A stretch of 64,000 nt of DNA from Isoetes taiwanensis. Its lineage: Eukaryota > Streptophyta > Lycopodiopsida > Isoetales > Isoetaceae. Below the pieces are notes generated by a model that saw nothing but the letters and a program-made list of their open reading frames with translations, ran no database searches and was not told the origin of the DNA. The DNA is taken from NCBI GenBank assembly GCA_021234155.1, contig JAJEKV010000034.1:11310697-11374696 (forward strand), written 5' to 3'. Position numbers and translations under genes: made by a program. Position 1 is the stretch's first letter, and each line of letters starts with the position of its first letter. Shown here one piece after another: positions 1 to 10,699 of this stretch.

Positions 1-2440
1 TTCACTAGGTATTGGAGAAATTGAGATCTTCTTCTCTTCTTATAGGATCTGTCAAGAAGAACCTCCAGAACAATCTCAAGTTGATCGTCCGTCATTTCCA
101 GTAACTCCAATGTCTCCAATACTTCCTATGGATTAGGAGTGTGCATTTGAATATGAAGTATCAAGCATGTTACAGAAGGCTATTCAAAAATGAAAAGTAT
201 CTTGATGTGGATGTCTTGGAAAGGTTGCCAAAATTGTTAAAAGCGTTGATTTTTTACTAAACCCAATTGAGGATAATTTTCCTATTTGATTTAACTAGCA
301 TTTTCCACATGATTACTGGGCCTTGAAATTGAGTTATGGTTGTCTACTACAAAATCATAGGGAGGTTCACATCAATGGGAGAGGTGACATCTTCAGTTCA
401 CCTCATCGTACTGCAATGATAACTTGATTGGACAGATGTAATGAAATTCCAAGATTATGGACCATAAATTTTAGTGTTTATAGCATCATTACATTTGCAT
501 AGTGCATGGTCATGAGGGACATATACTACTGCTATTGTTTAGAGATTTGAACTTTTCAATGGCAAGATTTCAAATAAGATTTTTAAGCACTTTACATAGA
601 TTTGCTGCAGTTGTTCGAAGTGGTTATTAATGGCCTGTTAAATGGATTTGTTGCTTTGGAATTGGATTTTAGCTTATTTCAATGCAACATTTTCAATCAG
701 CCTTGGAGGATCCAAATTTGCAATGGCCGGGCTATTTTGATCTTAGTTCAAGCATCTATTACCTAAAGAGATATGTCAATTCAATGCTCCTCAACAATGC
801 TCTGATGTATAGTAAAAGATATATAGGCTGCCATGATATTATATTCGTTCATATTTTTGTAGGATTTTCAAGGTAAGTGCTTAAGCCACATACATCAGAT
901 TTGTATGGAAATCTTATCAGCTTTTGCATTCTTCTACGAGGACATGGGTCGAAATAATGAAAGAATAGAATAGAATAGAGTTTTTAACAAAGGTGAAAAT
1001 GTGATGGTCATAATACCTTGGCCGTATTATACAAGATGTATTTTGTTGCATTATTCTAATAATGCATACTTGATATGTGTTAAAATTATACAAAGCTCAT
1101 GACAAAAGCAAAGGGCATGGACTTTTGTGAGGATTTTTGGAAGGAGGAAGTAGGACCAATTTTTGGGCATGTTGTTGGCCAAAATTTGGAACGTCATATC
1201 TCGGCGACCAGAGATCCTTCTCAGGTGATTTTTACTTTCTTCAAAGAGGTTTTGAATAAGTTTTAGATTGTGTCTGATCAGACCAAAATTCATTCGTATA
1301 TGGGAGATATCACAAAAAGAATGATGATGGATCAGAATTGACTGTACTGTTGTATCTTCTTGTAAAGTTTAATTCTTGGAGCTAAGAGCTGAAAGGAGGG
1401 ATATTTGAGAAGGAAAACTACCATAAACTGCCAAGGAACCAATCTTGAAGCACTTCTCAGGTGGATGGTTAAGTCTTGCACCAGGGGTTGCGCTTATTTA
1501 CCCTAGTGATGTTCTTGGATTGTACTAGAAGGATTTTGGATTAAGTTACTTGATATTGATGGTGATTGATTGAATAATTAAGGATGCATATGAAAATGGA
1601 TCATGTTGGAAATAGAATAGGCGCATCTTGGATATATTAAATTATTAGATACAAATCAAAGCTAGGAAGGTCATATAATATAGTCATGTGGGATGCTGCT
1701 ACTCCATGGTGAGAAGGGATTTGAGAAGCTTATGTGGGCTTCCAAGGATATGGCTATGGCATGGAGCCATTGTGGGACTAATTAATGTATAAGATATGAT
1801 TTGGCTTAATTAACGAGAAACGTAATCATATAGCTAGGTACAATTGCCACACTAATATAAGATGTCGCATTCCTTATGGGGGGAACTGGTTCTATAGGAC
1901 ATTGTATGTGATGATTGCTATGCATAACGATAACTAGTGCATTGAATATAATAGCATCCTAGAATGAGCTTTTCTTATGGGAGGAAATGTTGAAACTTCT
2001 ATGTGCTCTTGTATGGTATATCTAAACATGCATGCTAAATTCTTGGATGACATGGTCATGTAATCTCAGTTGTATCATGTTCTTGTTGAATATTAGACAT
2101 CTGAATGTAGTAGCACATGAATGTGATTTGTTCTATGAGATCATTGGTATTGTTGGCATTGCCAATCTTGTTCTGGGAATAAATGCATGGGAAACACATG
2201 TGAGCTATGAATCTGGATTCTTGTATCATATGATGATAAAACATTATTTCAAACCCTGACATGTGGGATATGTGTTGAGTTCTTGGTTGGTTCATCAGTG
2301 CATATCCTTCGAGGTCGGAGTAGTTTGCGGTGGCTTGGACTCGTGGTTGTTCCTGTTCTTGACATCGGGCGTTATCACCCCAACGAGAGTCCTTTGTCGT
2401 GCTATATAGCAGGGAAGTGGTCCCCTACCCTGGACACATG
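1..2440. other. Unassigned gene-poor stretch
   Basis: I recognise no gene, repeat or RNA here. One 56-codon open stretch at 1099-1266 on the plus strand has reasonable amino-acid composition (it contains KGMDFCEDFWKEEVGPIFGH), but it is isolated and matches nothing I know. Short coding-like patches before position 500 are cut by stops. A degraded element or long intron is possible. Confidence 0.4.
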
Positions 2441-2498
2441 CTATGAGGGTGCGTTTAGATGAGGCTTATTCCATCGTAATTGCTGCAGGGCCTGATGA

Positions 2499-2652
2499 GC
2501 CCAGATGCCCTTTATGGGACCAAAGTTTGCACTGCATGCTTATGGTTATCTCATGGCATATTCACCCCTTATTAGGCCCAGATGCCCTTTATGGGACCAA
2601 AGTTTGCACTGCATGCTTATGGTTATCTCATGGCATATTCACCCCTTATTCT
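2499..2652. repeat. 77-bp tandem duplication
   Basis: Two essentially identical 77-bp units (2499-2575 and 2576-2652) start GCCCAGATGCCC and end at CACCCCTTATT. The array lies exactly where the left part of repeat R and the left arm of its foldback element are missing, compared with the copy near 38.5 kb. It therefore marks a rearranged junction. Confidence 0.9.
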
Positions 2653-2910
2653 TTAATCTACACCGTACGTAAAGTTCCTCGTTTGTGGGGTATGCAAGTA
2701 CAAAATTTGCTATACTGTATAACAAGATTCACAAAATACTATAAGATTTCAAGCGAAATACTATATGGTGTTGATTTCGTACGTGCAAAATACAATTATG
2801 AGGGCTCTCGCTGCTCTACGTCACCCCCCGTGTGAATATGCACCCAAACCAAAGGGGGTTTAAGGGGGATTTTAATTTAAATGTGTTGGACCCAATGGTT
2901 GTGTTAATTA

Positions 2911-3000
2911 ATGTCGATGGTAGTTATGTGTTGGTTGTTAATGTCAATGGTAGTTATGTGTTGGTTGTTAATGTCAATGGTTGTTATGTGTTGGTTGTTA
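2911..3000 (+). repeat. Three 30-bp tandem units
   Basis: Units at 2911-2940, 2941-2970 and 2971-3000 follow the form ATGTCAATGGTAGTTATGTG plus TTGGTTGTTA. They are an expansion of a motif that occurs only one to two times in the arms of the related foldback element at 38483-39039. Confidence 0.9.
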
Positions 3001-3676
3001 TGTGTTGGGGGATTTAATTTTTATATGTTGGATGTTAATGGTTTGTGTAGGGACGTCACACCCCCCGTGTGACAAAAATTTAGAATTCAAACCAGAAAAA
3101 AACTAGAATTCATTTGAGGCTTTCATCACCTGTAGCTTTTGAATTTCATCACAATAAAACAAATAGAACATAAGTAAAAGTTACCATAAAGATAGAGTAG
3201 ATTGATCCCATTATTTTGAAAGTCATAAAGTTTGCAACACCCATACACAAACATTTTTCAACTGGAATTTAACAGCAGCCTTTGGCCTCCATGGATTCTT
3301 GTGGTGAGAAACCAAAGTGGGAAACTTTTCTGCTTGTTAGCACAAGGATCTAGAAGCCTCAAAATCTAAAAATGCATGGTAATTTTTTGCAAGCTTCATT
3401 TGGAATGAGCCATAAAACAATATCCAATAGCACAATCCTGTATTAATCAGCTGGTAGGATGTGAAAGCCTACCAAACCCGGCCGGAAAATTGCTGTTTTA
3501 GCATAGACAACTTAACCAAACATATCCATATCATACACTATCAAAAAGATCTCGGAGAGAGCTTTCCAACGCAATAAAAATCATCTCAAACAGAGCTCTG
3601 GATCAAAAGTTATGATAAGAAATGTGCTGTCGGCGGGGAAACTGCACTACATGCGCACTTCAAGCCCTTCATGTGC

Positions 3677-3845
3677 CCATTATGCACCACACACACAAAA
3701 AGAGGGCTTTTGTTGTGAGCCATTGGTTGTTGACCATTATGCACCACACGCACAAAAAAGGACTTTTGTTGTGAGCCATTGGTTGTTGACCATTATGCAC
3801 CACACGCACAAAAAAGGGTTTTTGTTGTGAGTCATTGGTTGTTGA
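3677..3845 (+). repeat. Minisatellite, three 56-57-bp units
   Basis: Units start CCATTATGCACCACAC at 3677, 3734 and 3790 and contain CTTTTGTTGTGAGCCATTGG. The equivalent position in repeat R copy 2 (39718 onward) carries a differently built 83-bp unit, so the array expanded independently in the two copies. Confidence 0.9.
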
Positions 3846-3990
3846 CCATTGGAAAAAAAAAAAGGCTAAAATCAATGGCTCAGAAATAGTGCACTCTAGA
3901 TGTACGCATTAGTACATCCATTTGAATACATCATGAAATCATAGGAAAACCTTAGTGAAAAGCGTACAAAAACACAAAGAAAACCCCCTG

Positions 3991-4638
3991 GTAATCAATA
4001 GTTGTTTGCAATGGAAATAATTTGTTTGTCTTGATGTTATTGTGCTTTTTAGTAATTAATATTTAGGCCCATAAAGTTTACCTAATAACAATCAACACAC
4101 AACTACCATTAACATTATTAACACAAACCATTGCATTTAACACATTTAAATTAAAATCCCCTTTAAACCCCCTTTGGTTTGGGTGCATATTCACACGGGG
4201 GGTTACTCTGGGCAACGAGAGCTGTCGGATGGGCATATTTGCCCTTTATTCCAAGATCTGGACCGTACATAGCGATCCTCATTTGTGGGGTATGCATGTA
4301 CAAGTTTTTGTATACTGTATATTAAGGTTTGCAAAATACTATAAGATTTGAGAGAATGTACTTAATGGTGTTAATTTTATACATGTATTGTACATATATT
4401 TTTGGAGCTCTCGCTGCCCTACGTAACCCCCCGTGTGAATATGCACCCAAACCAAAGGGGGTTTAAAGGGGATTTTAATTTAAATGTGTTAAATGCAATG
4501 GTTTGTGTTAATAATGTTAATGGTAGTTGTGTGTTGATTGTTATTAGGTAAACTTTATGGGCCTAAATATTAATTACTAAAAAGCACAATAACATCAAGA
4601 CAAACAAATTATTTCCATTGCAAACAACTATTGATTAC
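3991..4638. mobile_element. Foldback element with perfect 216-bp inverted arms
   Basis: The left arm 3991-4206 is the exact reverse complement of the right arm 4423-4638 as far as I can read; outer ends are GTAATCAATAG and CTATTGATTAC. The arms meet a 216-bp centre whose edges (GGCAACGAGAGCT and AGCTCTCGCTGCC) continue the palindrome with mismatches. There is no ORF. The inner arm (CACGGGGGGTTAC) and centre are shared with the elements at 2641-3060 and 38483-39039, but the outer arm sequence is different. I find no clear target-site duplication: the flanks are AACCCCCTG and ATTTTATGT. It is a non-autonomous foldback or long-TIR MITE, inserted at the end of repeat R copy 1. Confidence 0.9.
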
Positions 4639-4639
4639 A

Positions 4640-6060
4640 TTTTATGTAGTCATTATATTCATTATCTGTAATCTCAATAGTGCAATACAAGAATCATGTA
4701 AACTATTGTAAACTGCACATTCATGCACCATTCATTTACCAGCTTCAATAGGCTTTTCGAGCTTTTCGAATTTCTGTAGCAGACAAGCAGACCGTGACAT
4801 GCAATTCTATATGCCTTCAAGGGGTACAATGGTGCAACCGTCTGAAGAAATCAGACCTCCTATTTGCAGATCTCTTCAGTGCAAAGATCAAGGTCTAAAA
4901 TCAGCTGTTTACTTAAATCTTGCATCCATAAAGAGTAAAAGATCTTGAGCATTCAAAATGTGCACTAATATTCACTGGCACAAACAACTTATTTGGCATA
5001 CACTATAGATGGCACTGTTAGAATGATATAGTATATCACAAGTATTGCTTTTTCAAATCCTTTGGTTTAATCTTGAAGTGCTCCAAAATAAGAATCAAAG
5101 AAAAAACAGAAACAGATGCCATATCGCAATACCATCTGAAATTGTTACCGAAAATCCAACAAGATGCCAAATATGTCCATTGCCACACTCTACTCATAGA
5201 TATATATGACGTTGTTATAACTGGCAGAGTTTTAAGGTTGCACGGCACAGAGTAGATTTGATTGCCCAGTTGCCATAGCTGCACATCCGAACAAGAGGAT
5301 CCCGCGCCAAATAAAACTCTCAAAAAAAGCACAAGAAAATACACTGGTATAAGCCTAGCTATTTTTAAGCTACAGATCTCTTAAGAAAAGGGAAAATAAG
5401 GCAAGGAATCAGCAGAGATATGGCATCACATTGAATACAAAGCTTTTACGTCATTAGAATTTGTTTGAATCTATAGCATGCATGGAGATCTGTCCCACAG
5501 ATGAGGATTGCAAAACTTTAAGTCAAACTCGGACATAGAGATCACATACCTTGCCCGCAATTTCTATGGCAGTTTCGTAGCCCTAAGATAGAGATGCTGA
5601 TAATGTTGTTAATGCTACTGGAGAGTCCTAGAAAGTCCAGCTATTTGAAGAGTGGCACGCTTAAAGCAAAAAAAAGGACCACTTTTATAAGGAAAGAATA
5701 TCTTTCGCTTAACATCATCACAATATGTTTTTGGATAAGCAATGTAAATCATGGGAAGATTGGCAAGCTCAGGGATTCTTGGTCTGCAAAGCAGTTGGTC
5801 CTGCATCAGGGACCAGATACCTCTTTCAGATTCGGCATGTGAGCCTGATTTTGACCTGAGATATATCAGAAGAAATTTTTTGGATGTGATACATGTGCAA
5901 AAGCAAAGAAAATGCATAATAGATATACCATACCACTGCCTCTGCGATTATCTCCATCCAGAAGCTTATGCTAGTTGCAGAGCCCATGGTTTACAAAAGA
6001 TAAAGGACGTCCACTAGCATAAATGCACTACACATTTTGCGTTTCCCTTTGCAAAGCTTC
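4640..6060. other. Unassigned stretch with one weak microexon candidate
   Basis: I see no convincing gene. On the minus strand, 5550-5582 is a 33-nt segment bounded by AG and GTATGTG that reads GYETAIEIAGK, as a plant microexon would. I found no matching neighbour exons, so this is only a note. Other ORFs here have no recognisable motifs. Confidence 0.3.
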
Positions 6061-6114
6061 TAAATGTGCCAAAAGAAGCTATCACTTGCATCAGTAGTAA
6101 AGAAAAGAAAAGCT

Positions 6115-6408
6115 ATGGTGGACGATAATAAACAAGGTCTCCAGTTCCGGTACTGCTGTGCTTGCCGTCGTAACCAAGATCAAGGGAAGCGTCATCGATA
6201 CTCCACTGCCCATCGCCGTGCCCTTGCTGAGTTTTTGCATCGAGCTCATAAAAAAATAAGCGATGTCCGCTACTTTGTCAATAATCCCATGCCGCTTAAC
6301 GATCAGCATGAAGATAGAAATAAATTCTGGTGTGATTTTTGCGATCTGGAGATTTAGAAAATTGGGAGCTCGCATGCTTGCTTACAGGCAATTGAGCATC
6401 TAGCTTAA
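6115..6408 (+). pseudogene. TITAN-like zinc-finger protein fragment with in-frame stop
   Basis: From the ATG at 6115, which has a good context (GCTATGGTGG), the frame reads a CxxC pair (YCCACRR), then NQDQGKRHRY, SDVRYFVNNP and WCDFCD. This is the motif order of the N-terminal domain of plant TITAN-like proteins, which carry a C2H2-type finger and are needed for embryo and endosperm development. A TAG at 6355-6357 interrupts the frame just after DLEI. The same frame then continues with family-like residues (KIGSSHACLQAIEHLA) to a second stop at 6406. No further exons are visible downstream. Conservation on both sides of the TAG argues for a nonsense-mutated copy rather than a natural end. The family call comes from motif memory, not a search. 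Confidence 0.65.
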
Positions 6409-6597
6409 ACCTCTACGGCAAACGTAGTTCGAAATTTCCCAAACGATCTGTGCTTGCAGCTACTGCGTTTCTGAAACCAATTCATAGATACCCTGCAGCA
6501 TTGTATTGCTTTCGATTCTTGCCTTCTTTCTTCCTAACCCTAAAATAACCCTAGAACATGATGGCACGATGCTTGCATGCAAAACTCTGAAAATGGC

Positions 6598-6800
6598 AAC
6601 TAAAATAAAAAGAGGGCTTTATTGTGAGCCCTTGGATATTGAAAAAAAAAGCTAAATCAACGACTAAGAAATGGTGCACTCTAGATGTACGCATTAGTAC
6701 ATCCATTCGAATATGCCATGAAATCTTAGGAAAACCTTTGTGAAAAGTGTACAAAAACACAAAGAAAACCCCCTGTTATTATGCTACATATTCATGGTTA
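6598..6800 (+). repeat. Repeat R, copy 3 (right-end fragment)
   Basis: The segment repeats the last ~180 bp of R: GAGGGCTTTATTGTGAGCC, the GCACTCTAGATGTACGCATT phrase and AAACACAAAGAAAACCCCCTG. It then runs on with TTATTATGCTACATATT exactly as copy 2 does at 40080. It shows that the true R continues past CCCCCTG, so copy 1 was cut there. Confidence 0.85.
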
Positions 6801-7440
6801 TCTTATTATTAACTCATGGATGTTATTTTGATGCATCGGCAATGCTCTCTGCAGTGTATCCTTATAATGCAATCCTTATCTCTTGATACTATATTTTTGA
6901 TATGGAATACTGACAACATGTAGGTTTCGCACAGTTGGACTCTCACAGTAAGTTGTTTATATGTGAAATGGACCTCATGATTGTATTGCTATAGGCATGA
7001 TGGTTGTGTATAATATCTTAGGCATTTATTAGCACCCTTAAACGCCCACTTAGTCTTTGTGACTAACTCCACGTGTTCATGTAAGCAGATAGACATGAGG
7101 CTTGAAGGATCGTCGTGTAGTTTAGAGTCTCAACTGAGTTAGAACCCTGGGAGATCTTTGTGAGCCTTTAACAAGGCCTTCTTGATGTTGTATAAACTTA
7201 ATCTGTGGACTGTAGAGCATAAAGCATTGACATTGTCTATAGCATGGTATGATATCTTGGACAGTTGAGTTCGTATGTTGTGTTGGATATGGTTGGGATT
7301 AAAGATTCAATTCTTTACCTTGAACTTCGGATTAAGAATGCCTTTTCATTGCACTAATCAACTCATGTATATCAACTTGTTAGTGTTCATACAAGTCTTG
7401 ATGGGATCTCGGGTTACCTAGAGGGCTAACCCGGCAGGAC
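6801..7440. other. Unassigned stretch
   Basis: I see no gene or clear repeat. It is AT-rich, with scattered stops in all frames. Confidence 0.4.
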
Positions 7441-7442
7441 TT

Positions 7443-7708
7443 TCACACTTGAGCCTCCCTTACTTTAGCATTTTCTTCAGTTGGCACATCTCTGGCCACT
7501 CGATGAGGAACTCCCCTCATTTGAACCATGATTGCATTTCTTCGCTTCTTAAGCCATTTTCTCCTTCGATTAGATCCCATAAGTCTTCTACTTGCGGAAC
7601 ATGTTTCACCTTTTCCTTCCAAACTTGGAAGCCAGAGTCCCCTTTGAACACATCTATGGCATTCAACAATCCTGCACCAATTCTGCTAGACATGTTTGTC
7701 TGCAACTA
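7443..7708 (-). pseudogene. Ty1/copia gag N-terminal fragment
   Basis: On the minus strand, starting just inside the primer-binding site, the frame reads MSSRIGAGLLNAIDVFKG, then FQVWKEKVK and DLWDLIEGENG, the usual start of plant copia Gag proteins. A one-base shift near 7560 moves the remainder (RRNAIMVQMRGV ... ENAKVREAQV) into another frame, which ends at a stop at 7443. Nothing of pol follows; the element is truncated at about 7440. Confidence 0.75.
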
Positions 7709-7721
7709 GCTCTGATACCAA
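7709..7721 (-). other. Copia primer-binding site
   Basis: On the minus strand the sequence TTGGTATCAGAGC directly follows an LTR end ...CTAACA. This is the classic plant Ty1/copia primer-binding site for initiator methionine tRNA. Confidence 0.85.
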
Positions 7722-7870
7722 TGTTAGAAAAACAAGTTAATAATGCAAAGATATTAACTTATTTCTTAGACCAAACAATTTCTATTCAAACAAGTTCATA
7801 ACACTTGAACAAGTCATTCTTTCACAAGTCTCTTGTGTATACATCAACGGAACAAATTTAATGCATCAAT
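7722..7870 (-). repeat. Copia LTR remnant
   Basis: On the plus strand this starts TGTTAGAAAAAC immediately after the primer-binding site, which is the 3' boundary of a minus-strand 5' LTR. The outer boundary is not visible and is probably lost near 7870-7900, where the TTAACTTAA repeat field starts. Confidence 0.55.
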
Positions 7871-7879
7871 GTGTTAATA

Positions 7880-9272
7880 CCTTTAGAGTCAATTCCCACT
7901 GGCGGTTAAGTTAGGTTAAATGTGGCAAATAATTGAAACTTGCTTTCACACTAACACTTAAGTTACTATTAGCTAAGTTAGAATTTGGTTAAAGTTTAAC
8001 TATGGTTAACTTAACAAAGTCATTTTCATACTGATAATAGTTAAGTTAAGTTTAATTAAAACTTTTGGGCTTATGTCCTTTTGTTTTATTCTAGTATTGT
8101 GATTTGCTACGGGGCATAGTCCCCGAGTTCTGTGTACTGGGGCTAGTCCCCACGTTTGATTTTGGCTTCGGTCTTTTTGGTTTGGTCACGGGGCTTGGTC
8201 CCCGATTTCAGTCTGGGCTTCTGCCCTATCTTTTGTATTAGGTCCCATAACCCGATTGGGTTCCGTGGACGTTAAAATTTCCTTCCTTCCTTCCTTCCTT
8301 ATTTTAAACTAGAAGTTAAGTGATCTAGGAGAGGTATACTTAACTTAATTAAGCACTAAACATAACTATTAAGTGAGAAAGGTTAACAATATAGTTAGGT
8401 TAATTATGTTTTATATAAAAATGCATATTTCTTGTTGCTGCTTTCAATATCTAGGAATAGGCATTCTTATAATATTATATGTACAGTCATATATTGTTTT
8501 ATAGCTCTTTCAATAATTGCTCGGTGTTTTCATGATAGAAGGACCCCTCATTTCTAACAAATTAGTTGCAAAGTCTAGCACTACATTTGTGTTAACCTTA
8601 GGTGCATATTACTTATTAACTAGTGTGCACTGTCGGTAGTTGGCATTTTTTTTCCCAATAGGACTCTCCTTAACTTAACATAAATTCTTAACTGGCAGTG
8701 TAAAATAAGCATAGTTAATGCTAAACTAACTTAGCACTTTAACTACTAGTGTGAATCATCAACACAAGCTTTAAGCCAATTTTTTATTTCTAACTTAATG
8801 GGCATAATGGGAATGCAATTTTTCATGCATCGTTAAGTTAGTTCTAATTTAATCATCTCAATGGAAAACTAGAAGGTTTTTCTAGTTAGGTTAAGAGATA
8901 ACTAAGTAGTTAAGGATACCTTCACACCAGCTTTTAAGTTAACATTAAGTTAATTTTTGTTAAATGCCTAGTTAAATATTTAAAACATTTTATGTTCGCA
9001 ACAAAGTTAAAGTTAACTTTTCGTTAAGACTTTAACTTAATAGAACTTAGTAAAATGGCTTCACACTAAACTTAGTAAAATGGCTTCACACTAAAAAAAA
9101 GTTAAGTTATTTTTTGTTAACTTAAAGGCCAAAAAAAAGTCAGTTCATACATGCATCCTTTAAATTAGAGTTAAGTTAATGCTAATAGCAATCTGTTCGC
9201 ATATGTCTCCATTAAGTTAATATTAAGTTAATGTTATTGGCAATCCCTTCACACATCTCCCTTTTCACAGAT
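7880..9272. repeat. Degenerate TTAACTTAA-rich repeat field
   Basis: Dense, imperfect repeats of TTAAGTTAA/TTAACTTAA are punctuated by CTTCACACTA or TTCACAC motifs. The field is interrupted by a LINE 3' end at 8062-8300 and ends inside the PPR coding sequence. An 11-bp repeat GGCAATCCCTT (9239-9249 and 9273-9283) brackets the right edge and could be a target duplication. The same vocabulary (TTAACTTAAC, GGTGTGAAGG) recurs at 15556-15800. It holds no coding potential. Confidence 0.6.
8062..8300 (+). mobile_element. Non-LTR retroelement 3' end, (TTCC)n tail
   Basis: Several short hairpin motifs (GGGGCATAGTCCCC, GGGGCTAGTCCCC, GGGGCTTGGTCCCC, GGGCTTCTGCCC) precede the core GGTCCCATAACCCGATTGGG, then TTCCGTGGACGTTAAAA and a (TTCC)n tail at 8281-8300. 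The same layout closes the LINEs at 24236-25690 and 40623-42757, so this is a strongly 5'-truncated LINE copy or a SINE that borrows its tail. It is inserted into the TTAACTTAA field. Confidence 0.8.
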
Positions 9273-10698
9273 GGCAATCCCTTTTCATTGCATAAAGAAT
9301 AGGAATCAAAATGTTGTATGCAACATTGTCCAACACAACTCTATTTTCAATCATGTGCAAGTAGGCATCATATGCTTTCTTTAATTTGCCTTCCAGAAAT
9401 AGGTTATTTATTAAGGATGTATACCCAATCCCAAAGTTTGGATATATTTCTGCCATTGCTTTCAACAGCTCCGTGGCTTCCTCGGTCTTGCCAGCTTTGA
9501 CAAGCCATTGATAAGGGCACCATGAGTCACCACATTTGGTTCAATCTTCTCCTCCATCATTTTTTTCTAACAAACACCAGTGCCTCTTCCAAACAAGAAG
9601 CCTTACAAAGACCATCTAGTAGTGTATTATATGACAAAATATTAGGAGCATGGCCTTTTTCGACCATCTCCTTGAAGAGCTTATCAGCATCAATAGAATG
9701 ATTTGATTTACAAAGTCCATCAATGAGGGTATTGTATGTATATGTATCTGCAATGCAACCAACTTCTGTCATTTTATGTTGAAACTCCAAACCTCTCTCT
9801 ACCTGGCCTACCTTGCAAAAACCATTAATCAGAGAATTATATGTGATAACATTTGGAATAACCCCTTTTGATTGCATGGTATCAAATAGCATGTACGCCT
9901 TGTCCAACATATTAGACTTACAAAGGCCGTTTCGAACTGTATTATAAGTAATGATATCTGGTGCATATCCTTTCCTACACATTCCTTCAAAAAGCATAAA
10001 AGCTTCACCAATTTTGCATCCCTTGCATAAGCCATCAATCATGGCATTATAAGTGATGATATTTTGGTTACAATCTTCCATCTGCTGAAAATAACTCTGG
10101 GCAATATCAACCCTGCCTACCTTGCAAAATCCAGTAATAAGAATGGCATATACATTAGCATTTGGTTACAATCCTTTGCTTTTCATCCCTTCAAACTATT
10201 TGCAAGCCTTACCACATGTCCTACATTACAAAACGCACGAATGACAATGTTGTATGAACAAACATTGGCATCATAATCAACAAGCATCATCTGTTCAAAG
10301 AAATCGTGTGCTTGATTTTCGTGACCGGCCTTAACAAGGCAGTTAAGAATGCAATTGTGAGTAAATACCGTGTGTTTGAAACCGTCTTGATGTGCAGCCC
10401 AAGTAAAAAAATTGATAGCAGTGTTAGCATCCAGCTGATTCTTCAATACTTCAGAGATAAGCCCTTCCTTCAAAACTTGGCCCTCATGTTTAAATAAATT
10501 TTCAGCTTCAGTCTGCCAATTTTTGTGCCTGAGAATCTCTAATATTTTAGTAGCAAGAATGTTGGGCACAGGCAATTCCATGCCCAATAGACCAAATATT
10601 TTCTCAATATCCATGGTATCTTCAGTTGAAACCTTAGTCCCATCTTTGCTGCCATCCCCAATCTTCGATTTTTTCAAGTTCAGCTTTCCTTTCCTTTT
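9265..10698 (-). pseudogene. P-class PPR protein gene, frameshifted and 3'-truncated
   Basis: On the minus strand about ten 35-residue PPR motifs follow each other (for example YNAMIDGLCKGCKIGEAFML, YNTLIDGLCKSNHSIDADKL). This is a P-class PPR of the kind that binds organellar RNA. The N-terminal part reads from about 10690, with no ATG in frame, so a start may lie upstream. At least two frame breaks occur near 10140-10185 (a TAG, and a shift around GATTGTAACC), one at the A-run near 9562 and one near 9509; each is a one-base event after which the PPR reading resumes in another frame. The coding sequence ends at 9265, where the TTAACTTAA field begins, without a normal C-terminus. Several breaks fall at homopolymers, so assembly error is a rival explanation for part of this. 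Confidence 0.8.
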
Positions 10699-10699
10699 G

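Larger units (their letters stand above)
2641..3990 (+). repeat. Repeat R, copy 1 (left end lost)
   Basis: About 1.35 kb is near-identical to 38697-40080 in the same orientation, with indels. It begins at CTTTAATCTACACCGTACG, runs through the right arm of a foldback element (about 2825-3060), then a unique-looking body with the phrase GAGAGCTTTCCAACGCAATA, and ends with AAACACAAAGAAAACCCCCTG. The body has no ORF of note. A related GAGAGCTTTCCAACGC segment is also present near 43.3 kb. The copy stops where a second foldback element begins at 3991. The class is unknown; an LTR or Helitron-like non-coding element is possible. Confidence 0.8.

Noticed and set aside
3677-3845. CRISPR-like array of spaced repeats
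   Set aside because: The units are contiguous minisatellite repeats with no unique spacers, and the genome is eukaryotic.
5550-5582. 33-nt microexon (GYETAIEIAGK) of a minus-strand gene
   Set aside because: The splice borders are good but no flanking exons could be found in phase, so I did not call a gene.
7880-9250. Telomere-like repeat
   Set aside because: The word TTAACTTAA differs from plant TTTAGGG, is not a clean tandem, and is palindromic.
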